From Paracoccus alkanivorans (GTDB lineage Bacteria; Pseudomonadota; Alphaproteobacteria; Rhodobacterales; Rhodobacteraceae), in assembly GCF_003697785.1 (NCBI RefSeq), contig NZ_QOKZ01000001.1, forward strand, positions 1 through 64,000: DNA of 64,000 bases, read 5' to 3'. Positions 8,724 to 17,063 of this stretch are shown in pieces. The notes under the pieces were generated by a model that saw only the letters and a list, made by a program, of their open reading frames with translations, searched no databases and was not told the DNA's origin. The stretch's first letter is position 1. The number at the start of each line of letters is the position of its first letter. The position numbers and the translations under genes are program-made.

Positions 8724-10082
8724 TCATGCACCCTGCCCTTCTAATGGGCGATCCTCGACCGCGACACCGAGGGTCAGCAACTCATCACGGATACGGTCGG
8801 CTGTCGCAAAATCGCGACGGGCGCGGGCGGCGGCACGCTCGTCACGCAACGCCGTGACATGATCCGAGTCAGGAGCCGCTGACCCGCAGGCAGCCAGTTC
8901 TGCCTGCCAGTCGGCTTCGGTTCTTTGCAGCAGACCCAGTTCCGCCCCCGCCTCGACCAATGCGCAGACATAGCGTGGGCGCAGGTCGGGACCGGCCGAT
9001 CGCGCCGCATCGGCCAGCGCAAAGAGTTCCGCCATGGCAGCAGGCGTGTTCAGATCATCGTCCAACGCCGCCCGGAACTGCTCCAATAGCGGGCTGTTCT
9101 TGCACAGCCGAAGATCGCCCGGCCCATCTCCGACCACGGCATAAAGCCGCGAGAGCGTTCTCACCGCCTGCGGCAAGGTCTGCCCGGTCCAACCCAGCGG
9201 TTGCCGGTAATGTGCAGACAGCAGCGCCAGCCGAACCGCCTCGCCTGGCGCCTGCTCCAGCAGATCGCGCAGCAGCAGCACATTGCCGAGCGATTTGGAC
9301 ATCTTGCGCCCATCGACGGTGACGAAGCCGTTATGGATCCAGAACCGCGCCTGCGTTCCCTGGGCGATCTCGTTCTCGTGATGGGGGAATTGCAGGTCCA
9401 TGCCCCCGCCGTGGATATCGATCGGATTGCCCAGATGATGCTCGATCATGGCCGAGCACTCGATATGCCAGCCGGGCCGCCCCCACCCCCACGGGCTGTC
9501 CCAGCCGGGTTGCTTCTCGTCCGAGGGTTTCCAGAGCACGAAATCCGCCAGATCGCGTTTGAAGGGCGCAACCTCGATCCGTGCGCCCGCGATCATCTCA
9601 TGGCGCTTGCGGCGCGACAGGGCGCCATATTCCGGGAAGGACGGGACATGGTAGAGGACATGCCCCTCGGCCTCATAGGCATTGCCTGCCGCCATAAGTC
9701 GCGTGATCAGGTCGATGATCTGGGGTATGTGATCGGTGACCTTCGGCTCGATCTGTGGCGGGCGCACGCCGAGCGCCGCCATGTCGGCATGGTAGGCAGC
9801 CGTAAAGCCTTCGGTGATGACCGAGATCGGCACGCCAGCCGCGGCGGCTGCCGCATTGATCTTGTCATCCACATCGGTGAGGTTGCGGGCATAGATCACG
9901 CGCCCGAAATGGCGCTCCAGCACCCGCACCAGCAGGTCGAAGACCACCGCAGGGCGGGCATTGCCGATATGGGCATAGTTGTAAACGGTCGGACCGCAGA
10001 CATAGATCCGGACTTCATCTGGATCGCGCGGGGTGAAGGGCTGTTTCTCGCCGCCCATGCTGTTGGTCAGAATCAGGGTCAT
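8724..10082 (-). CDS. cysS: Cysteinyl-tRNA synthetase, probable Zur-controlled paralogue
   Basis: Class I aminoacyl-tRNA synthetase of 452 aa that charges tRNA-Cys. The HIGH-type signature is YAHIGNARPAVVF and KMSKS is GRKMSKSLGN. The four zinc ligands known from E. coli are all recognisable: Cys in IYVCGPTVYN, Cys in WHIECSAMI, and the His and Glu of FPHHENEIAQ. It is therefore not a zinc-free variant by this test. Start at ATG 10082 (MTLILTNSMGG); the longer frame adds 54 residues with no homology. Its place inside the zur operon suggests a second copy made when zinc is short; a housekeeping cysS elsewhere is expected but not visible here. Confidence 0.93.
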   Translation of the reverse strand: MTLILTNSMGGEKQPFTPRDPDEVRIYVCGPTVYNYAHIGNARPAVVFDLLVRVLERHFGRVIYARNLTDVDDKINAAAAAAGVPISVITEGFTAAYHADMAALGVRPPQIEPKVTDHIPQIIDLITRLMAAGNAYEAEGHVLYHVPSFPEYGALSRRKRHEMIAGARIEVAPFKRDLADFVLWKPSDEKQPGWDSPWGWGRPGWHIECSAMIEHHLGNPIDIHGGGMDLQFPHHENEIAQGTQARFWIHNGFVTVDGRKMSKSLGNVLLLRDLLEQAPGEAVRLALLSAHYRQPLGWTGQTLPQAVRTLSRLYAVVGDGPGDLRLCKNSPLLEQFRAALDDDLNTPAAMAELFALADAARSAGPDLRPRYVCALVEAGAELGLLQRTEADWQAELAACGSAAPDSDHVTALRDERAAARARRDFATADRIRDELLTLGVAVEDRPLEGQGA

Positions 10083-10128
10083 CTGTTGTCTCTGAGTAGA
10101 AATGCCGGAAGCGGTCAGGAGCACAGCT

Positions 10129-10959
10129 TCAACAGAGACATTTATCGGCATCACAGCAGGCCAGATCGTCGAGATACATGTTATTGGCGCGATAGGTCTC
10201 CAGCACGGCGGTATCGGCCCCGTCGACCAGCATAATCGCCCCACCCTTCATGGCGACATCCAGTCGCTGCCGCGTGAAAAGTGACAGCACACGGCTGGGA
10301 TCCTTATCGCCATCCAGCCAGGACGCTGCGGCGCGTGCCAACACCGTCACCCGCTTGCCCGCGCAGGCAAGTCCGAGTGTCGCGTCGATCCCACTCTCAT
10401 TACCACCGATAACGAAGGTTTCATCCCCCGGCACATCCTGCCAACGCGTCACACCCGCATAGTGACGAGCGTGTTCCGCACCGATGATCCCGGCATCCGT
10501 GGGCGTGCCGAACTGTCCGCAGGCCCAGATCACGAAATTCGCACCGATCTCGCCCTGGTCGGTATGCAGCCGGAAGGTTTCGCCTTCCGGTTCCAACCCC
10601 AGCACCTCGATGCCACCTTCGACATTCAGCCCGAAGGCCAGCGCCGCCTGCTCCAGATATCGCGCGTAATACCCGCCATCGGGATGCTCACGCTTCAACG
10701 ACCAGCCGGGCGAACTGTCATAACTGATCGCATTCAAATCAGTCAGGCCGAAAACATTGCCGGGAAAGGACGGGGTCAGCAGCCGCGTTCCCGAGGGCCA
10801 GCGCAGGAAGCTCTGCTCGATCGGGCCACGCTCAAGCAACCAGACATCCGGAATCGCCAGAACACGCAGCGCCCGCGCCACGCCAAGGCCCGCAGGCCCT
10901 GCACCCGCGACCGCCACCTTTACATGTTCAGGGACACGACCTCTATCAAGCAGCTTCAC
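10129..10959 (-). CDS. FAD/NAD(P)-binding oxidoreductase with cysteine-rich C-terminal tail
   Basis: A 276-aa flavoprotein of the pyridine nucleotide-disulfide/monooxygenase-like class. The FAD motif is VAVAGAGPAGLGVARAL and the second dinucleotide motif TFVIGGNESGIDATLGL; the conserved strand FVIWACGQFGTP lies between them. It is shorter than most relatives (~350-400 aa) and ends in DLACCDADKCLC, giving a CC-x4-C-x-C tail. The GTG start at 10957-10959 overlaps the stop of the upstream COG0523 gene, implying translational coupling. Substrate is unknown. Context suggests redox or metal handling during zinc limitation (inference). The tail could be a metal site or the by-product of a truncation. 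Confidence 0.82.
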   Translation of the reverse strand: MKLLDRGRVPEHVKVAVAGAGPAGLGVARALRVLAIPDVWLLERGPIEQSFLRWPSGTRLLTPSFPGNVFGLTDLNAISYDSSPGWSLKREHPDGGYYARYLEQAALAFGLNVEGGIEVLGLEPEGETFRLHTDQGEIGANFVIWACGQFGTPTDAGIIGAEHARHYAGVTRWQDVPGDETFVIGGNESGIDATLGLACAGKRVTVLARAAASWLDGDKDPSRVLSLFTRQRLDVAMKGGAIMLVDGADTAVLETYRANNMYLDDLACCDADKCLC

Positions 10960-12029
10960 TACGCCACCTCTGCAGAAAGATATCCACCAGGCAGCACGTG
11001 TTCGATTACGGGAACCGAGTTCAGAGCCCTGAAAAGTTTCCGGAACTCGAGATCGGTAAAGTGGCGCACAATCAACACCAGCTTCGATCGGCGATCGCTT
11101 CCCTGCCAGTCAGTGAGCAGAACCGGCGGGTGAAAGATATGCTGGACACCGTGGACCACGAAAGGATGAGACATGTCCTTCAGGTGAACGAGACCTTTGA
11201 AGCGAAGGATGTCGCCGCCCCGCCTTGCCATCAGCAGGTCCATCCAGAGATCGAACATGCTGGCAGAAAGCGGCTCCTCGATCATCCAGGAAATCGCCCG
11301 AATTGAATCCAGGTGCCGCTGTATATCCGGATCGCCGTATCCAGGTGCTGGAACATCGTCAGCCCGCAGCCAAGCCTGTGCCTGTTTCGATTTCATCGAA
11401 AGATCGAAATGCCCAAGTCCAGTCAGGTGTGACGGCTCGACCGCGCCATTCACGACGATCTCGACCGGAGCACCGGCATTCAAGAACGCGATTTCCGATC
11501 TGAGAGCTGCCTCGTCCGCGTCAGGCAGGTCGGTCTTGGTCAGAAGAATCAGGTCAGCGAGCGCCGCCTGCCGTCTCGCCTCTTCCTGCGTATGCAGGGC
11601 ATCAAGCCCGATAGCCGCATCAACCGTCGCCACCACCCCGTCCATGACGAAGCGGCCAGCGAGTTCAGCGCTGGTGATCAGCGTGTGCAGGATTGGGGCC
11701 GGATCAGCGAGTCCCGTCGTTTCAATCACCACCCGCGCAAACTCCAGCTCCCCGGCTTCCCTGCGTTCTCCGAGTTCGATCAGTGTCTCGAGCAAATCAC
11801 CACGCAGCGTGCAACACATACAGCCGGATTGCAGGAGCACCAGGCTTTCGGTGGTCGAGACGACCAGCTCGCGATCCAGCCCGGTCTCGCCAAATTCATT
11901 CATGATCACCGCCGTCCGACTGAAATCGGGATGGCGCAAAAGCGTGTTCAACACCGTGGTCTTCCCACTGCCGAGGAAGCCGGTCAACAATGTAATCGGA
12001 GCAGGCGCAGATGACTGATTTCCCGTCAT
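10959..12029 (-). CDS. COG0523 (CobW/ZNG1-like) GTPase, first copy of the zur operon
   Basis: G3E-family GTPase of 356 aa. Walker A is TLLTGFLGSGKTTVLN, the CxCC motif is SGCMCCTLRGDL, Walker B is VVIETTGLADP and the base motif is TKTD. The C-terminal CobW domain includes LRFKGLVHLKDM and HGVQHIFHPP. Its ATG (12027-12029) overlaps the zur stop (12026-12028), so regulator and GTPase are translated together. Likely a zinc-allocating chaperone, by family and context. It lacks the His-rich loop of the paralogue at 7284, so the two may serve different clients. Confidence 0.93.
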   Translation of the reverse strand: MTGNQSSAPAPITLLTGFLGSGKTTVLNTLLRHPDFSRTAVIMNEFGETGLDRELVVSTTESLVLLQSGCMCCTLRGDLLETLIELGERREAGELEFARVVIETTGLADPAPILHTLITSAELAGRFVMDGVVATVDAAIGLDALHTQEEARRQAALADLILLTKTDLPDADEAALRSEIAFLNAGAPVEIVVNGAVEPSHLTGLGHFDLSMKSKQAQAWLRADDVPAPGYGDPDIQRHLDSIRAISWMIEEPLSASMFDLWMDLLMARRGGDILRFKGLVHLKDMSHPFVVHGVQHIFHPPVLLTDWQGSDRRSKLVLIVRHFTDLEFRKLFRALNSVPVIEHVLPGGYLSAEVA

Positions 12030-12535
12030 GCGCGCCTGCCCCTCACCACCTGGCTCTGTCCCTCAACAGCCGCTGTGGTATATCTGCAATCTGCACAAAT
12101 GCCCTGCAATTCGACAATCCGCCGACCGACTTCGAACCCAAGCGCCGCCGCCCTGCCGGCGAGAAGCTCGGTAATACCATCCGCATCCACCTCAACGGTC
12201 GCACCGCAATGATCACAAAGGAAAAATACTCCGGCATTTCGGTCTTCTAGATGAGTTGCGAGCGTGAACGCATTGCGCGTCTCGATCCGACAAATAAAAC
12301 CTTGCTCAAGAAGAAATCCCAGGGCGCGATAAGCCGTTGGTGGCGCCAGGCGCCGTCCCAACCGCTGCGCAAGTGCGGGCAGAAAATCATAGGCGCTCAC
12401 CGGGCCGTTGAACTCGAGCAAAACCTCAAGTGCGGTACGCCGGAGAGGAGTAAACCGCGCCCCCCGCTCGGCGCAGATACGTTCCGCTACTTCGATGCTC
12501 AAGCTCTTTGCAGGTGTGAGCCCAGAATTCAACAT
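12026..12535 (-). CDS. zur: Zinc uptake regulator, Fur family
   Basis: A 169-aa Fur-family repressor. The winged-helix region includes FTPLRRTALEVLL and PPTAYRALGFLLEQGFI. The dimerisation domain carries two CxxC pairs, LCDHCGATVEV and GICADCRYTT, for structural zinc. The specificity call (Zur, not Fur) rests on context: two COG0523 genes follow, aztABCD is nearby, and a Zur-type palindrome lies upstream. Start at ATG 12535 (MLNSGLTPAK), because the frame's first ATG lies inside the operator. The operator at 12564 implies autoregulation. Confidence 0.92.
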   Translation of the reverse strand: MLNSGLTPAKSLSIEVAERICAERGARFTPLRRTALEVLLEFNGPVSAYDFLPALAQRLGRRLAPPTAYRALGFLLEQGFICRIETRNAFTLATHLEDRNAGVFFLCDHCGATVEVDADGITELLAGRAAALGFEVGRRIVELQGICADCRYTTAAVEGQSQVVRGRRA

Positions 12536-12563
12536 GCCATCGCCAAGTGTTTCAGTATTTATT

Positions 12564-12580
12564 ATGTGATAACATAACAA
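12564..12580. promoter_or_regulatory. Zur operator before zur
   Basis: ATGTGATAACATAACAA shares 15 of 17 bases with the box before aztA, including the core ATAACAT. It lies 28 bp upstream of the zur start on the minus strand, which fits autoregulation of the zur-COG0523-cysS operon. Confidence 0.8.
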
Positions 12581-12695
12581 AATCCTAATGCAAGATTCTT
12601 TGGCAGAGCCTGTCGAGTTCGATCATGCTCCTCCACTCGCCGGGCGTCCGTCGCAATGACAGCCTTTCGTCACCGCGGTTGCCGAATCCATCCGC

Positions 12696-13601
12696 TTACA
12701 TCTTGAATGAATTCCGCTGTTTAAGGAGTTCGGACACGAAGTCCTTCACCAGTTGTGACTTTTGCGTGTTCGGGGGAAACAACAACAATGCGCGAAAGGT
12801 GACTTTCGGCTCGAACGGGCGGAAAACGATACCGGCATGGCGGAAGCTGCCCGTAACCATGGGATTGACCAGCCCAACCGCATCACCGCTTGTTGCCAAT
12901 GCGCAAATCGTCGCCGAGTTCGGCGTCTCGACGACATATTGCGGCTCGATCCCGGCCTGATCCAGAAGCGTGTCGAGGCGCTGTCGAGCGCGATCCTCGG
13001 GAACCAACCCCAGCAATGGCACCCCGCGGAGATGCTGCGGTTCGATTTGCCTCAGCCGGTTGAGCGGATGATCCGCTGGCATCGCGATCAGCCCTGACAT
13101 GTTACTGAACTGTTGAGTGTCCAGACCCGAACTATCGATCTCGTCTGCGGCCAGGCCTATATCGTAATTACCATCCACGACTCCGTCGCGAATGGCCGAG
13201 GACCAGGTAACATGCATCGTCAATCGGATCCGGGGATTTCTGACCCGAAACGCCCGGATCGCTGCCGGCGCAAGATCGGTGCTCCCCGCAGCAAAACAGC
13301 CGATGCGTAGGCTACCCTCGCCATAATCCCGGATGGATGCGGCGGTTGCACGCAATCGGTCAAGCCCTTTGAAGCTGGCCTCGACCTCGCGAAAGAACAG
13401 CCGCGCTTCGGGTGTCGCCACCAACCGTCCACGGACCCGGTCGAACAGCGCGAAACGCACCGATTGCTCCAACTCGGCGATAAGCCGCGATACCGCGGGC
13501 TGGGTGATTCCCATCAATTCAGCGGCACGCACCGTCGAACCCGAGATCATCATGGCATGGAAGGCTTCAATCTGGCGATATCTCATATCAGCTTTACGCA
13601 T
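12696..13601 (-). CDS. LysR family regulator divergent from the C-S lyase gene
   Basis: A 301-aa LTTR. The N-terminal winged HTH is QIEAFHAMMISGSTVRAAEL with MGITQPAVSRLIAELE. The effector-binding domain runs from ~95 to 290 (GSLRIGCFAAGS; SGLIAMPADHPL). It is divergent from the C-S lyase with a 75-bp gap, the usual arrangement for a LysR protein controlling its neighbour and the transporter behind it. The effector is probably a sulfur amino acid or related metabolite (inference). Starts at 13601 or 13586 (MRYRQIE) are both possible. Confidence 0.92.
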   Translation of the reverse strand: MRKADMRYRQIEAFHAMMISGSTVRAAELMGITQPAVSRLIAELEQSVRFALFDRVRGRLVATPEARLFFREVEASFKGLDRLRATAASIRDYGEGSLRIGCFAAGSTDLAPAAIRAFRVRNPRIRLTMHVTWSSAIRDGVVDGNYDIGLAADEIDSSGLDTQQFSNMSGLIAMPADHPLNRLRQIEPQHLRGVPLLGLVPEDRARQRLDTLLDQAGIEPQYVVETPNSATICALATSGDAVGLVNPMVTGSFRHAGIVFRPFEPKVTFRALLLFPPNTQKSQLVKDFVSELLKQRNSFKM

Positions 13602-13676
13602 AGAATTATAACTTCACATCAGTATTTTTTCTGCCACATCTATGCAAGCTTTCTCCCGCCAGACAGGAGGGCTTCC

Positions 13677-14840
13677 ATGCGCGACATGACTCGCACCGTT
13701 CATCATCCAATCATTTCCGAAGAAGGTTATGCCTCGCTTGCAGTGCCCACGCATCGTGCATCAACGATCGTCTTCGAGGATGCCCAAAGCTATGCCACGC
13801 GCGGCGCGCGCGATCTGGACGGTTATTCCTACGGGATGCACGGCACGCCCACCCAACGTGTTTTGGAAGCGCAGATCACCGCACTCGAGGGCGGATTGAA
13901 GGCAGTCGTCCTGCCTTCGGGGCAGGCAGCGATTGCGGCGGTTTTTCTCAGCGTCCTGAAGCCGGGCGATCACGTTCTGCTGGCCGAGACGGCCTATCCG
14001 CCCGTTACCGGGTTATGCCGCAACTTTCTGGCCCCGCTTGGTATCACATGGTCCACCTATCCTCCCGGGATCGGTGCCGGCATCGAGACATATCTGACAC
14101 CGCAAACCCGATTGATCTGGATGGAAAGCCCCGGTTCGACCACGATGGAAATCGAGGATGTGCCCGCCATCGCCCGCCTTGCGCAGGAACGCGGGATCCT
14201 GACCGGGATCGACAATACATGGGCGACGCCGCTGCTGTTCAAGCCGCTTGCGCATGGGGTTGATTTCTCGATGCAGGCGTTGACGAAATATCCCGGCGGG
14301 CATTCCGACATCCTGATGGGCTCGGTCACAGTGACTGACGAAGCCCTGCGGAAAGGCCTGCGCGATGTGATGCGCATGCTGGGCTTTCATACCGCACCCG
14401 ATGCGATCTCGCTGGTGTTACGCGGCATCGAAACCATGGCAGTACGTCTGGTTCATTCGGGCCGCATTGCCGGCGAGCTAGCGCAAGAAATCTCGGACCG
14501 TCACCCGGTCGAGGTTCTGTCGCCCGTCCTGCCTTCCGATCCTGGTCACGAGATTTGGGTGCGGGATTTCCTTGGGGCGAGCGGCCTTTTCTCGGTCGTT
14601 CTGCCCGAGGCGTGGGAGTCACGTTTGGACATCGCCCTGGACAGCCTGGAGATATTCACCATTGGCGCCTCATGGGGCGGGACTCGCAGCCTTATCGCTC
14701 CCATGCGCATCGCCGATCAGCGCATAACCCCCAACCCACGCAATGACCGGGTGATCCTTCGGATCAGCGTGGGGCTGGAGGAGCCCGACGATCTGCGTGA
14801 CGACCTCGACCGCTTTTTCGCCATCCTGGCGCAAAAATGA
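13677..14840 (+). CDS. PLP-dependent C-S lyase, cystathionine beta-lyase (MetC) family
   Basis: A 387-aa Cys/Met-metabolism PLP enzyme. The pyridoxal lysine lies in QALTKYPGGHSDI. Other family signatures are LPSGQAAIAAVFLSVLKPGD, GIDNTWATPLLFKPL and FTIGASWGGTRSL. Such enzymes cleave cystathionine, cystine or cysteine conjugates to pyruvate, ammonia and a thiol. Start at ATG 13677 behind CAGGAGG; the upstream frame overlaps lysR. Downstream aapJQMP-type genes probably supply the substrate, so the unit looks like uptake plus cleavage of a sulfur amino acid (inference). Confidence 0.92.
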   Translation: MRDMTRTVHHPIISEEGYASLAVPTHRASTIVFEDAQSYATRGARDLDGYSYGMHGTPTQRVLEAQITALEGGLKAVVLPSGQAAIAAVFLSVLKPGDHVLLAETAYPPVTGLCRNFLAPLGITWSTYPPGIGAGIETYLTPQTRLIWMESPGSTTMEIEDVPAIARLAQERGILTGIDNTWATPLLFKPLAHGVDFSMQALTKYPGGHSDILMGSVTVTDEALRKGLRDVMRMLGFHTAPDAISLVLRGIETMAVRLVHSGRIAGELAQEISDRHPVEVLSPVLPSDPGHEIWVRDFLGASGLFSVVLPEAWESRLDIALDSLEIFTIGASWGGTRSLIAPMRIADQRITPNPRNDRVILRISVGLEEPDDLRDDLDRFFAILAQK

Positions 14841-14880
14841 AACCAGCGCACCGCAAAGGTGCAGCCAACAGGAGAGACAT

Positions 14881-15906
14881 ATGACAATTACAGCAAGACT
14901 GGCCTTCCTCGCCTTACCGCTAGCCACGATGATGGCAGCCAATGCAGGCCATACGGAAACAACGTTGGAGACCGTCAGGGAGCGCGACCGGCTGATCTGC
15001 GGTGCTAGCCAGGGAACCCCGGGCTTTGGCGCACCGGATGATAATGGCTATTGGCGCGGCCTGGATGTCGAAACCTGCCGCGCCGTGGCGGTTGCGGTCC
15101 TGGACGACAAGGATGCCGTAGATTTCGTGCCGCTTTCCGGCCAGCAACGTATTCCCGCCTTGCAGACCGGTGAGATTGATATCCTGCCACGCACCCTGAC
15201 CTGGACCGTGCAGCGCGATGCCAATGGCATAGACTTCACCACTCCCAATTACTATGAGTTTACCGGTTTCATGATGCCGAAATCATTGGGCATCGAGAAA
15301 GTCGAAGACATGGCTGGCGCGACCGTTTGCGTCCAGACAGGTTCAACGACAGAGATCGTCGTCAATGACGTCTCGGCCAAGCATCAGCTCGACCTGCAAC
15401 CGGTGGTATTCGACAACACGTCCGCGGCGCGGCAAGCCTTCTTTTCCGGTCGCTGTGATGCGCTGATTACCGATGCAGGGGCATTGGCCTCCGTGAGAGC
15501 CAGCATGGCCGACAGACCGGATGATTACGTCATCTTCCCAGCGACGGAATATGTCGATGCCCTGACACCGGCCGTGCGTCACGGGGACAATCAATGGGCG
15601 GATATCGTGCGCTGGTCCATTCAGACGCTGATCGCAGCCGAAGCCTTCGGCATCACCCAGGGCAATGTCGATGAGATGCTGAACAGCGACGATCCACGCA
15701 TCCGCCGCTTTCTGGGCACCGATCCCGGCAATGGCACCGCGCTTGGGCTAAGCGACGATTTCGCCTATCGCATCGTCAAGGCATTGGGTAATTACGGCGA
15801 AGTATTCGAGCGCAATGTCGGCATGGGGAGCCCGCTGAAGCTTGATCGAGGCTATAATGCGCTGTTCAATCAGGGCGGCCTGATGTTCCCGCTAGCTTTC
15901 CAGTAA
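14881..15906 (+). CDS. aapJ: Amino-acid ABC transporter substrate-binding protein (AapJ type)
   Basis: Periplasmic binding protein of 341 aa. A signal peptide (about 1-26) is followed by LETVRERDRLICGASQGTPG, the usual opening of AapJ/BztA-type proteins. The SBP_bac_3 fold includes GLDVETCRAVAVAVL, TVCVQTGSTTE and the C-terminal DFAYRIVKALGNYGEVFERNVG. Start at 14881 behind AGGAGAG. First of four genes in J-Q-M-P order. The symbol follows that order and length; ligand choice may differ from the general L-amino acid system, given the C-S lyase just upstream. Confidence 0.9.
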   Translation: MTITARLAFLALPLATMMAANAGHTETTLETVRERDRLICGASQGTPGFGAPDDNGYWRGLDVETCRAVAVAVLDDKDAVDFVPLSGQQRIPALQTGEIDILPRTLTWTVQRDANGIDFTTPNYYEFTGFMMPKSLGIEKVEDMAGATVCVQTGSTTEIVVNDVSAKHQLDLQPVVFDNTSAARQAFFSGRCDALITDAGALASVRASMADRPDDYVIFPATEYVDALTPAVRHGDNQWADIVRWSIQTLIAAEAFGITQGNVDEMLNSDDPRIRRFLGTDPGNGTALGLSDDFAYRIVKALGNYGEVFERNVGMGSPLKLDRGYNALFNQGGLMFPLAFQ

Positions 15907-15910
15907 ACCC

Positions 15911-17062
15911 ATGTTCGATACGCTATGGTATTCCCGCAAGCTTCGGGTATGGGTTGCGCAGATTGCCCTTATGGGCAGCCTTGCCGCTCTGATCTGGTGG
16001 ATCGGCGGTAACACCGCGCAGAACCTTACCGAACGGGGCATCCGCACCGGACTGGACTTCCTGTCCCGTCCTGCCCGTTTTCCAATCTCGGAAACCATCC
16101 TGCATTATTCGCCGGAGGACAGCTTTCTCTGGGCGTTCATCGTCGGGCTGGCCAATACGCTGTGGCTTTCGGCATTGACCATTCTGTTGGCCACGGTACT
16201 GGGATTGGCCTTGGCTCTGGCCCGGCTGTCCGCGCATCCGATGCTATCGCGGCTGGCAGCCGGCTACGTCACGGTGTTTCGTAACATCCCACTGATCGTA
16301 CAGCTTTTGTTCTTCTACGGCGTGGCAACCTCGGTCTTTCCGCCTCCACGCGAAGCCTGGACGCCGTTACCCGGGATATATCTGACGCTACGCGGCGCCT
16401 ATGCTCCGGACCTGTTCCTCAGCTCCAGCGGCAGTTGGTTGCTGGCCGCGATCGCACTGGCATTGATCCTGACGCTGCGCATAGCCTGGCGCTGGCCAAC
16501 CGGCAAAGCGTTACTGCCACTGCCAGCTCGCCTCTGTGCTGCCGTGGCCTTGTGGCTTGGTGCAAGCATTGCGATCTGGCACCTGGCGGGGCGCCCCGTC
16601 CGGCTGGAATTCCCGGAACTCAACGGCCTGAACTTTCGCGGTGGACAGCATTTGTCTCCGGAGTTCTGCGCGATCATCCTGGGATTGACTCTCTACACCG
16701 CCGCTTTTGTAGGTGAGGTGATCCGTGGTGGTGTCCAGGCCGTGTCGAAAGGGCAATGGGAAGGCGGTCGCTCTCTTGGGCTGAGCGAGCGGCAGATCAT
16801 GTTCCGCATCATCCTGCCCCAGGCTTTGCGGATCATTATTCCGCCCATGACCTCGCAATATCTTTCGACGGTCAAGAACACGACATTGGCTGTTGCCGTC
16901 GGTTACCCAGAACTTGGGCTCGTCGTGAACACGGTCATCAACCAGACCGGGCAGGCATTGGAAAGCATTCTCATCATGCTGGGCGTCTTCCTGACGATTT
17001 CGCTTTCGGTTTCGGCGCTGATGAATTGGCTCAATGCGCGTGTCGCCCTGGTGGAGAGGTAA
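15911..17062 (+). CDS. aapQ: Amino-acid ABC transporter permease (AapQ type)
   Basis: Inner-membrane permease of 383 aa with an N-terminal helix (VWVAQIALMGSLAALIWWI), a long variable middle section and a C-terminal HisM-type permease domain. The EAA loop reads GRSLGLSERQIMFRIILPQA. The first permease block (ANTLWLSALTILLATVLGLAL; FRNIPLIVQLLFFYGV) is separated from the second by ~90 residues, as in AapQ. It begins 4 bp after aapJ. It should pair with the product at 17064. Confidence 0.9.
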   Translation: MFDTLWYSRKLRVWVAQIALMGSLAALIWWIGGNTAQNLTERGIRTGLDFLSRPARFPISETILHYSPEDSFLWAFIVGLANTLWLSALTILLATVLGLALALARLSAHPMLSRLAAGYVTVFRNIPLIVQLLFFYGVATSVFPPPREAWTPLPGIYLTLRGAYAPDLFLSSSGSWLLAAIALALILTLRIAWRWPTGKALLPLPARLCAAVALWLGASIAIWHLAGRPVRLEFPELNGLNFRGGQHLSPEFCAIILGLTLYTAAFVGEVIRGGVQAVSKGQWEGGRSLGLSERQIMFRIILPQALRIIIPPMTSQYLSTVKNTTLAVAVGYPELGLVVNTVINQTGQALESILIMLGVFLTISLSVSALMNWLNARVALVER

Positions 17063-17063
17063 G

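Noticed and set aside
9201..10235. 344-codon plus-strand frame
   Set aside because: Exactly antisense to cysS, whose motifs are complete.
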